Shown piece by piece: positions 1-4,658 of a stretch of DNA of 5,547 nt. Under the pieces are notes generated by a model that was given only the letters and a program-made list of their open reading frames with translations, was not told the DNA's origin and ran no database searches. Origin of the DNA: Halobacteriales archaeon QH_10_70_21 (GTDB lineage Archaea > Halobacteriota > Halobacteria > Halobacteriales > Haloarculaceae); the NCBI GenBank assembly GCA_003021325.1, contig PXQM01000022.1:1-5547 (forward strand), in the 5' to 3' direction. Every line of letters starts with the position of its first letter. Within the stretch, counting starts at the first letter, position 1. Position numbers and translations under genes: made by a program.

Positions 1-579
1 GCCGTCGAAGCTGTCGGGGATGCGGTCGACGTACTGCGGCTTGCGGGCGACGGTCACCTCGCCGGCCTGGAGGTCCCGCAGGAAGCCCTGGAGCTCGGTG
101 CCGCGGTAGGCCTCCAGGACGTCCTCCCAGTTGGGCTCGTCGTCGAACCGGCCGAGGTTGGGCGTTATCTCGCCGGCCAGCGCGTGGACGGCGGTCGTCT
201 TCCCGATGCCGTTCGGCCCGAGGATGCCGGTGACGCGGCCCTCCTGGGGCGCCGGCAGGCCGTACAGCGCGAAGCTGTTCTCGCCGTACCGGTGGGTCGG
301 CTCCTCGTCCAGCTCCTGCGGCAGGTTGATTATCTCGAGGGCGTCGAAGGGGCACTTCTCGACGCAGATGCCGCAGGTCTCGCCGAGACACAGCTCCTCG
401 GAGATGGACACCTGGTCCGGGCCGCCCGCGTACAGGTCGTCGTCCTCGTGGCGCTCCTCGCGGGTGACGATACACTCCTCGCCCGTCCGGTTCGGCGGAC
501 AGAAGTTCGCACACTCGTAGTTACACCGGTCCGGCTGACAGCGGTCCAGGTCGACGACGGCGATGCTGTCGTCCGCCAT
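1..579 (-). CDS. abce1: Ribosome recycling/biogenesis ATPase ABCE1 (RLI), N-terminal part, cut by window edge
   Basis: ABCE1/Rli1 is a cytoplasmic twin-ATPase that splits 70S ribosomes into subunits after termination. The window holds the first 193 residues, up to the left edge. The N-terminal iron-sulfur region is clear: C14-x4-C19-x3-C23-x3-C27-P, then C64-x4-C69-x2-C72-x3-C76-P, giving eight ligands for two [4Fe-4S] clusters, with an additional C36. After it comes a stretch with INLPQEL (85-91), typical of the family. The first nucleotide-binding domain then begins, with Walker A GPNGIGKTT at 121-129. The rest of that domain, the hinge and the second ATPase domain lie outside the window. 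The ATG overlaps the TGA of the upstream membrane-protein gene (TGATG), so the two are probably co-transcribed and translationally coupled. The second cysteine motif has four residues between its first two cysteines, where the eukaryotic protein as I recall it has two. The identification is secure. Confidence 0.97.
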   Translation of the reverse strand, partial: MADDSIAVVDLDRCQPDRCNYECANFCPPNRTGEECIVTREERHEDDDLYAGGPDQVSISEELCLGETCGICVEKCPFDALEIINLPQELDEEPTHRYGENSFALYGLPAPQEGRVTGILGPNGIGKTTAVHALAGEITPNLGRFDDEPNWEDVLEAYRGTELQGFLRDLQAGEVTVARKPQYVDRIPDSFDG

Positions 580-581
580 CA
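577..581 (-). promoter_or_regulatory. TGATG stop/start overlap coupling EMC6-like gene to abce1
   Basis: On the minus strand the TGA of the membrane-protein gene (581-579) shares its last A with the ATG of abce1 (579-577). Such one-base overlaps usually mean that a terminating ribosome re-initiates on the next gene. No independent TATA box is needed for abce1, and none was sought inside the upstream coding region. The overlap also fixes the abce1 start. Confidence 0.85.
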
Positions 582-896
582 GAGCGTCGTTCCCGTCGTC
601 AGCAGTATCGTCCAGCAGACGAACCACAGCGCGAAGGTCATGAACGCGACGTAGAGGTAGTCCTTCGCGCCGAAGTCCTCGACGTCGAGGTCCAGCCCGG
701 CCGCCTCCAGGCCCCGGTGCAGCGGGAACTGGACGACGACGGCGCCGGCGAGCACGTAGGCCCCGAGCGGGTCGGTCGCGCCGCTGGCGACGCTGTCGGC
801 GACCACCGCCGCGACGACGCCGGCAAAGCACGCGATGAACGTGACCGTCACGCCGCGAACGTGCGCGGCCCGGCGCTCGGCCGTATCGGTTGCCAT
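579..896 (-). CDS. EMC6-like small membrane protein
   Basis: A 105-residue integral membrane protein with three predicted helices: about 15-33 (VTVTFIACFAGVVAAVVAD), 43-58 (PLGAYVLAGAVVVQFP) and 79-100 (DYLYVAFMTFALWFVCWTILLT). The N-terminus is short and basic (ERRAAHVR), which suggests a cytoplasmic start. Between helices 2 and 3 is an acidic amphipathic stretch (LEAAGLDLDVEDFGAKD). Size, three-helix layout and position directly before abce1 match the haloarchaeal family annotated as EMC6-like. EMC6 is a subunit of the eukaryotic ER membrane protein complex, a membrane-protein insertase. The archaeal role is not something this sequence can prove. The ATG at 896-894 is preceded by a purine-rich GGGTGAG and, about 28 bases upstream, by a T-run that may be its TATA element. 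It heads a two-gene unit with abce1. The family call rests on remembered size and context rather than a diagnostic motif; otherwise it is a small conserved membrane protein. Confidence 0.8.
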   Translation of the reverse strand: MATDTAERRAAHVRGVTVTFIACFAGVVAAVVADSVASGATDPLGAYVLAGAVVVQFPLHRGLEAAGLDLDVEDFGAKDYLYVAFMTFALWFVCWTILLTTGTTL

Positions 897-919
897 GCCT
901 CACCCTCGTCCGTCCGGCG

Positions 920-931
920 GCAAAAGCGGTT
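920..931 (-). promoter_or_regulatory. Weak TATA-like element for the EMC6-like/abce1 unit
   Basis: The minus strand reads CGAACCGCTTTTGCC here. The TTTT run (925-922) is centred about 28 bases before the ATG at 896, the spacing expected for a leaderless haloarchaeal transcript. The element is a poor TATA match, so this is tentative. A GGGTGAG closer to the ATG could instead act as a Shine-Dalgarno site on a short leader. Confidence 0.35.
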
Positions 932-1009
932 CGTTCCGCAGACGCAACGGCCGCCCGGCGGACCCTTGCGACCACTCTCGCCGCGCGGTCGCGCCCGTCC
1001 GGAACCATA

Positions 1010-1023
1010 CCCAACTGGTTGGG
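1010..1023. promoter_or_regulatory. 6+2+6 inverted repeat, candidate operator
   Basis: CCCAAC (1010-1015), two bases TG, then GTTGGG (1018-1023) form a perfect dyad. It ends about seven bases before the TTTATG box at 1031, so it abuts or overlaps the BRE position of the winged-helix gene's promoter. A protein bound here could recruit or block TFB/TBP. The divergently transcribed EMC6-like/abce1 unit starts 114 bases away. The neighbouring winged-helix protein is the obvious candidate ligand (autoregulation), but that is inference. Confidence 0.45.
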
Positions 1024-1027
1024 GTCA

Positions 1028-1036
1028 AGGTTTATG
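1028..1036 (+). promoter_or_regulatory. TATA box (TTTATG) of the winged-helix gene
   Basis: TTTATG at 1031-1036 stands out in a GC-rich stretch and follows a purine-rich AAGG. Its centre is 32 bases before the ATG at 1065 and 20 before the alternative ATG at 1053. Archaeal transcription usually starts about 26 bases downstream, near 1059. That favours the 1065 start with a leader of a few bases. Confidence 0.6.
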
Positions 1037-1064
1037 CTCGTGGCTTGCCTTGATGAGATTACAG

Positions 1065-1346
1065 ATGGCTGATTCTGACGGGGAAGAACTATCGGACCTG
1101 CCACCCAGTGCGAAGCTCGTCTACAAGGTGCTCGAGTACAACGGACCCATGACCCAGAAGGACATCGTCGAGGAGTCGATGCTGTCCGCCCGGACGGTCC
1201 GTTACGCGCTCGAGCGTCTCGAGGACATCGAAATCGTCACCGAGGACGTGTACTTCGCCGACGCGCGCCAGAACCTCTACGAAATCGAGGCGCCCGTCGA
1301 GGCCGCAGCGGACGGCGGCACCGACACGGCCGCGAGCGACGACTAG
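1065..1346 (+). CDS. Small winged helix-turn-helix DNA-binding protein (MarR/TrmB-like)
   Basis: A 93-residue protein that is almost entirely one winged-helix domain. An acidic N-tip (1-11) is followed by helix 1 at about 15-26 (SAKLVYKVLEYN). Helix 2 is at 30-38 (TQKDIVEES), and the recognition helix at 40-53 (LSARTVRYALERLE) has the pattern of MarR/TrmB-type regulators. The beta wing is at about 55-73 and includes DVYFADARQNLYEI. The last 20 residues are Ala/Asp/Glu-rich and probably disordered. No effector-binding or dimerisation domain follows, so it would sense no ligand by itself, or would need a partner. An in-frame ATG at 1053 would add MRLQ; I chose 1065 because of the TATA spacing and because the protein then starts at MADSDGEE. 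It is transcribed divergently from the EMC6-like/abce1 unit and convergently with the PINA-like gene. The DNA target is unknown; the dyad at its own promoter is a candidate. Confidence 0.85.
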   Translation: MADSDGEELSDLPPSAKLVYKVLEYNGPMTQKDIVEESMLSARTVRYALERLEDIEIVTEDVYFADARQNLYEIEAPVEAAADGGTDTAASDD

Positions 1347-1348
1347 AG

Positions 1349-1401
1349 CCCACGTTTCACACTGCCGCTCGCAACCGGCGAGCGGCCGGCAAAAACGTGG
1401 G
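1349..1401. terminator. Nested double stem-loop between convergent genes, probable bidirectional terminator region
   Basis: Two perfect inverted repeats are nested. The outer arms are CCCACGTTT (1349-1357) and AAACGTGGG (1393-1401). The inner arms are GCCGCTCGC (1364-1372) and GCGAGCGGC (1378-1386), with a five-base loop. The structure starts three bases after the TAG of the winged-helix gene and lies 35 bases past the TAA of the PINA-like gene. On the minus strand the run TTTTT (1395-1391) inside the outer arm gives the U-tract archaeal termination favours. On the plus strand there is only TTT at 1355-1357. Termination is therefore better supported for the minus-strand gene. The rest of the 89-base gap shows nothing else. 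Confidence 0.6.
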
Positions 1402-1435
1402 TCGCCTCCGGGACCTCCGTGTACGAAGTGGGTTG

Positions 1436-3283
1436 TTACCGCGGCACCACAGTGACCTGCCGGCCGTGGTCGATGGCGGCCTCGAGTTCCTCCGCGATGG
1501 CCGAGCCGCGGGAGACCTGAATCTCGCCGCCGCGAGAGACGGTCGCGGTGAAGAGGTACTCGCCGTCGGCCCGCACCTCGACGGTCTCGCCGTGGTGGTC
1601 GCCCAGCGGTATGACGACGTGGCGGTTCGTCACCTCGGGGGTGACGACCTCGCCGGCGCCGCCACCGCCGCCACCGCCTGTCGATTTCCCGCCAGGACGG
1701 TCGGCGAAGGTCTGCACGTCGATGCTGATGCCGAGGCGGTCCTCGATTTTGCCGATGCGGCCGCCGCCCTTCCCGATGACGTAGCTGATGTCGTCCTCCT
1801 CGACGTAGGCGACCGCCTCGTTCTGCCCCCGGAGCTCGACCTCGACGTGGCCGCGAGCGGCCGACCGTATCTCGCGCTCTATCTCCTGTTTGGCGACGCG
1901 CTCGACGCCGCTGGACTCGTTCTCGCCGTCGGCACCCTCCAGCGGGACGGTGACGACCTGGCGGTTGAACGTGTATATCTCGTAGGCCGGCGTCCCCGTC
2001 TCGAAGTCCTCGATGACGATGACGGGCCGGGCGAGGTCCTCCTCGACGAGGCCGTGGGGGACCTTCACCTCGGTCGAGACGTCGTAGACGGTGTCGACCT
2101 CGCCGGCCTCGATGTAGACGACGGTGTCGACGACCTGCGGGATCATGCCGAGCTCGACCCGGCCGACGAGCCGCTGGAGGGCGTCGATTGCCCGCGTCGC
2201 GTGGACGACGCCGATCATGCCGACCCCCGCCAGCCGCATGTCGGCGAAGGTCTCGAAGTCCGATGTCTTCCGGACCTCGTCGTAGATGGTGTAGTCCGGC
2301 CGGACCATGAGCAGGGAGTCGGCGGTGTTCTCCATCGAGCCGCCCAGCTCGGTGTACTGGGTTATTTCGGGGCCGACCTGGAGGTCCCGCGGCTTCTCCA
2401 TCGTCTTGACCGCGAAGTCGGCGTCGGTGAGGAACTCGGCGACCGCCTGGGCGAACGTCGACTTCCCGGCGCCCGGCGACCCCGAGATGAGGACGCCGCG
2501 GTGTCGCTCGGCCAGCCGGTCCCGCAGTTCGTCGGCGAACTCGTAGTCGTCCAGCTCGGTCTTGACGATGGGGCGGACGGCGGTCACCTCGATGCCGTCC
2601 GCGAAGGGCGGCTCCGCGACCGCGATCCGGAGGTCGCGTATCTGGGCGATGGTCATGCCGGGCTTCGAGAGCTCGACGAAGCCGTCGGCCGACGACCGGG
2701 CGGTGTCGACGACGTCGCTGGCGTACGACCGCATCGTCTCCTCGTCGAGGGCGCCGTCGGCGACGAGCTCGTAGCTCATCTCGCCGACGCTGCCGCGCTT
2801 GGCCATCGGCGGGACGCCGGTCTTGAGGTGGACCGACATGGTCTGCTCGTCGAAGTACCGCTCGACGGCGAGTTCGTCGGCGTCGGCGTCGTCGGTCCGG
2901 GGCTCGACGTACTCGACGGCCAGCCCCTTCGCCTCGGCGACCTCGCTCTGGACGATGTCGCTCGTCAGAAGCGTCGCGCCGTGCTCGGCGGCCAGCCCGC
3001 GGATCAGGGCGTCGATCTCCCCCTCTCCCGCCTCCCGGCGCTCGATCGCGTCGGGCCGCCGGCCGACGTACTCGACCTCGATGTCGCCCGCATCGGCGTA
3101 GTCGGCGAGCCGCTGTAGTTCCTCCAGGCCGTCCCATCCGCTCTCGCGACCGTCGTTGGCCTGGGCCTCCAGCTCGCCGACGACGGCCTCCGCGACGTAG
3201 ACGGTTCCGTCGAAGCCCGCCCCCTCGACGCGTTCCGACACGCGGCCGTCGACGACCGCGCTTGTGTCCGGCAGAATCTCCAT
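1436..3283 (-). CDS. PIN domain + ATPase + KH protein (PINA/COG1855 type)
   Basis: A 615-residue fusion in the PINc/VapC-family ATPase group. An N-terminal PIN nuclease-like domain (about 1-125) keeps the acidic set D6, E37, D91 and D109 (in PDTS, VGELE, GEID and TSDI). A central PilT/VirB11-like ATPase (about 205-410) has Walker A GSPGAGKST at 268-276 and Walker B IYDE at 333-336, plus GVVHATRAIDAL (358-369). A KH motif VIGKGGGRI is at 502-510. Then come a seven-glycine linker (536-542) and a beta-rich tail of about 70 residues. The Sulfolobus homologue PINA is a hexameric ATPase that drives Holliday-junction branch migration with Hjc. A similar role in DNA repair or recombination is inferred here; RNA binding through KH is also possible. 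I chose the ATG at 3283 because a strong TATA box lies about 29 bases before it and the PIN motif starts at residue 6. The long in-frame upstream extension is not coding. Confidence 0.93.
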   Translation of the reverse strand: MEILPDTSAVVDGRVSERVEGAGFDGTVYVAEAVVGELEAQANDGRESGWDGLEELQRLADYADAGDIEVEYVGRRPDAIERREAGEGEIDALIRGLAAEHGATLLTSDIVQSEVAEAKGLAVEYVEPRTDDADADELAVERYFDEQTMSVHLKTGVPPMAKRGSVGEMSYELVADGALDEETMRSYASDVVDTARSSADGFVELSKPGMTIAQIRDLRIAVAEPPFADGIEVTAVRPIVKTELDDYEFADELRDRLAERHRGVLISGSPGAGKSTFAQAVAEFLTDADFAVKTMEKPRDLQVGPEITQYTELGGSMENTADSLLMVRPDYTIYDEVRKTSDFETFADMRLAGVGMIGVVHATRAIDALQRLVGRVELGMIPQVVDTVVYIEAGEVDTVYDVSTEVKVPHGLVEEDLARPVIVIEDFETGTPAYEIYTFNRQVVTVPLEGADGENESSGVERVAKQEIEREIRSAARGHVEVELRGQNEAVAYVEEDDISYVIGKGGGRIGKIEDRLGISIDVQTFADRPGGKSTGGGGGGGAGEVVTPEVTNRHVVIPLGDHHGETVEVRADGEYLFTATVSRGGEIQVSRGSAIAEELEAAIDHGRQVTVVPR

Positions 3284-3308
3284 ACCGGACTGTAGGGGGG
3301 CCGAGGCG

Positions 3309-3316
3309 TATAAATA
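3309..3316 (-). promoter_or_regulatory. TATA box of the PINA-like gene
   Basis: The minus strand reads TATTTATA at 3316-3309, an excellent archaeal TATA box in an otherwise GC-rich region. Its centre is about 29 bases before the ATG at 3283. Transcription would start about three bases before the ATG, so the mRNA is effectively leaderless. A run of six C (minus strand, 3300-3295) lies between box and start. Confidence 0.85.
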
Positions 3317-3391
3317 CGGTGATGGGACGGCGACCGACCGGGACTCCGACCGCCCGCATCGGCGGCGCGGCGACCCAGGAACCGATACTGC

Positions 3392-3415
3392 CGGACGTAA
3401 TTTCGTGAACGTCCG
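3392..3415. promoter_or_regulatory. 7+10+7 inverted repeat, candidate regulator site
   Basis: CGGACGT (3392-3398) and ACGTCCG (3409-3415) form a perfect dyad around an AT-richer ten-base spacer (AATTTCGTGA). Half-site centres are 17 bases apart, more than one and a half helical turns. It sits between the divergent PINA-like and M20 genes, 76 bases beyond the PINA-like TATA box. It could serve either gene. No binding protein can be named. Confidence 0.35.
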
Positions 3416-3462
3416 AACCAGCGTAGATACGGAGCCTCCCGGCACAGAGCGAGCGTCGGCCG

Positions 3463-3472
3463 GATTACGATT
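3463..3472 (+). promoter_or_regulatory. Tentative TATA-like element for the M20 gene
   Basis: GATTACGATT is the most AT-rich stretch close upstream of the M20 gene. Its core TTACGA is centred about 26-27 bases before an in-frame ATG at 3494. If real, the mRNA would start at or next to that ATG and the protein would gain ten residues over the start I list. The match to a TATA consensus is modest. Confidence 0.35.
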
Positions 3473-3523
3473 CGAGTGGGTACCTCCGGCAGTATGAAGC
3501 CCCCTCGCCACCACGGACCGACG

Positions 3524-4600
3524 ATGTCCGTCCGCGAGTTGACCCGTCGGCTCGTCGCCACGCCCAGCCACGAGGACGAGACGGCGGCCGGCGACCTGGT
3601 AGAGTCGTGGCTCGTCCAGCACACGGATGCGACCGTCACCCGGGACGACGCAGGCAACGTCGTCGCGCGCCGGAACGCCGGCGCCGGGAAGTCGCTGGCC
3701 CTCGTCGGCCACCACGACGTCGTCGACCCCGACGACGCCCAGCTCGAGGACGGCGAGTACCTCCTCGAGGAGCGGGACGGCCGGCTGTACGGCCGCGGCG
3801 CCGCCGACATGAAGGGCAGCCTCGCCGCCGCGATGGTCGCCTTCCGCGACGCCGACCCGGCCTGCGAGCTCGTCTTCGCCTCCTTCGCCGGCGAGGAGTC
3901 CGGCGGCGTAGGCTGTCGCGCCGCCATCGAGGCCGGCTTCGCGCCCGACTACGCCGTCGTCGGCGAGGGGTCGACGGGCTACTCCGCCGACGGCGTGACG
4001 GACGTCGCCGTCGCCCACAAGGGCCGTCGCGGCGCCACGCTCGTCGCCGAGGGGACGGCGGCCCACGCCAGCGAGCCCGAGGCCGGCGAGAACGCCATCT
4101 ACCGGGCGACCGAGGCCATCTCGCTCGTCCGCACCGTCCCCGAACCGGAGACGACGGTGCTCGGGCACGACCTCGAGGGGAGCGTCGTCGTCACCGAGAT
4201 AGAGGGCGGCAGCGGCTGGAACGTCGTCCCCGAGCGCTGTGCGTTCACCGTCGACGAGCGCACCGTCCCGGGCGAGCGGGCCGACCTGGAAACGGCCGCG
4301 TCGGTCCCCGGCGTCTCGCTGACGGTCGACCAGGACCTCCCGCCGATGGCCTGCGAGGACGGCGCGTTCGCCGACGCCGTCCTCGCGGCGGCCGACGCGG
4401 CACAGCCGGGGACGCCGGAGACGGTGGTCAAGCCCCACGCGACCGACGCCGGCTGGCTGGCCGACCGGGCCGGAACGACCTGCGTCGTCTGCGGCGCCGC
4501 CGACCCCGGCGAGGCCCACACCGCCGACGAGTCCGTCTCGCTCGACGTCCTCGGGCGGTGCGCCGACGTCTACCGCGCGGTGGCGTCGACGTGGTCGTAG
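3524..4600 (+). CDS. M20-family zinc amidohydrolase/peptidase (ArgE/DapE-like)
   Basis: A 358-residue cytoplasmic enzyme of the M20 clan, which uses two zinc ions to hydrolyse N-acyl amino acids or short peptides. The expected ligands are visible: H63 and D65 in VGHHDVVD, bridging D95 in GRGAADMKG, the catalytic pair E124-E125 in AGEESGG, E148 in VVGEGST, and H332 in GEAHTADES. The inserted dimerisation domain contains the conserved GTAAHASEP (177-185, H181). ATDAGW (306-311) is the usual pre-C-terminal motif. No signal peptide or membrane helix is seen. The start is uncertain: ATG 3524 places VRELTRRL at the family's normal N-terminus, ATG 3494 fits a TATA-like element, and GTG 3476 is also in frame. 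The substrate cannot be told from sequence. Acetylornithine deacetylase, succinyl-diaminopimelate desuccinylase and dipeptidase are all possible, and no biosynthetic neighbours decide it. An M32 carboxypeptidase follows 58 bases downstream. Confidence 0.92.
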   Translation: MSVRELTRRLVATPSHEDETAAGDLVESWLVQHTDATVTRDDAGNVVARRNAGAGKSLALVGHHDVVDPDDAQLEDGEYLLEERDGRLYGRGAADMKGSLAAAMVAFRDADPACELVFASFAGEESGGVGCRAAIEAGFAPDYAVVGEGSTGYSADGVTDVAVAHKGRRGATLVAEGTAAHASEPEAGENAIYRATEAISLVRTVPEPETTVLGHDLEGSVVVTEIEGGSGWNVVPERCAFTVDERTVPGERADLETAASVPGVSLTVDQDLPPMACEDGAFADAVLAAADAAQPGTPETVVKPHATDAGWLADRAGTTCVVCGAADPGEAHTADESVSLDVLGRCADVYRAVASTWS

Positions 4601-4623
4601 GCCGGCAGCCGACGCCCGTATCC

Positions 4624-4648
4624 GTGGGTTCTTGACGCGCGAACCCAC
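4624..4648. repeat. 8-bp stem hairpin between the M20 and M32 genes
   Basis: GTGGGTTC (4624-4631) and GAACCCAC (4641-4648) are perfect inverted arms around a nine-base loop. The hairpin starts 23 bases after the M20 stop and ends 10 bases before the M32 ATG. It has no T-run after it, so it is a weak candidate terminator. Its place covers where a TATA box for a leaderless M32 mRNA would lie, so an operator or an mRNA structure affecting M32 translation is equally possible. Confidence 0.45.
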
Positions 4649-4658
4649 AGTAGCGGGT

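Larger units (their letters stand above)
3385..3495. repeat. 11-bp perfect inverted repeat flanking the M20 promoter region
   Basis: ATACTGCCGGA (3385-3395) is the exact reverse complement of TCCGGCAGTAT (3485-3495), with 89 bases between. The right arm ends inside the candidate ATG at 3494. The left arm overlaps the shorter dyad at 3392-3415. The spacer contains the putative TATA-like element of the M20 gene. It may be paired operator sites for looping, or an RNA stem if transcription starts upstream of 3385; chance is also possible. Confidence 0.4.

Noticed and set aside
717..1064. An N-terminal extension of the winged-helix gene from ATG 717
   Set aside because: It would run through the antisense of the EMC6-like gene and through the TATA box and dyad, and its translation is Arg/Gly/Pro-rich with no resemblance to a domain.
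1397..3118. A 573-codon open frame on the plus strand opposite the PINA-like gene
   Set aside because: It is antisense to a gene with clear PIN, Walker and KH motifs. Its Leu/Asp/Val/Gly-rich, repetitive composition is what a GC-rich coding strand gives when read from the other side.
1089..3359. A 756-codon minus-strand frame overlapping the PINA-like gene
   Set aside because: It is mainly Arg/Gly/Ala-rich from a shifted reading of GC-rich codons, crosses the convergent gap and the antisense of the winged-helix gene, and shows no domain motif.
3607..4635. A 342-codon plus-strand frame overlapping the M20 gene
   Set aside because: It is Arg-rich frame-shifted reading of the M20 coding sequence, whose own frame holds every zinc ligand.
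4627..4637. TTCTTGAC as a TATA box for the M32 gene
   Set aside because: The distance to the ATG at 4659 is right, but the match to a TATA element is poor and it lies inside the hairpin, so I did not list it as a promoter.
3284..4648. The upstream in-frame extension of the PINA-like gene (455 codons)
   Set aside because: It runs antisense through the M20 gene and through a strong TATA box located for the start at 3283. The PIN active-site Asp lies six residues after that start, as the family expects.
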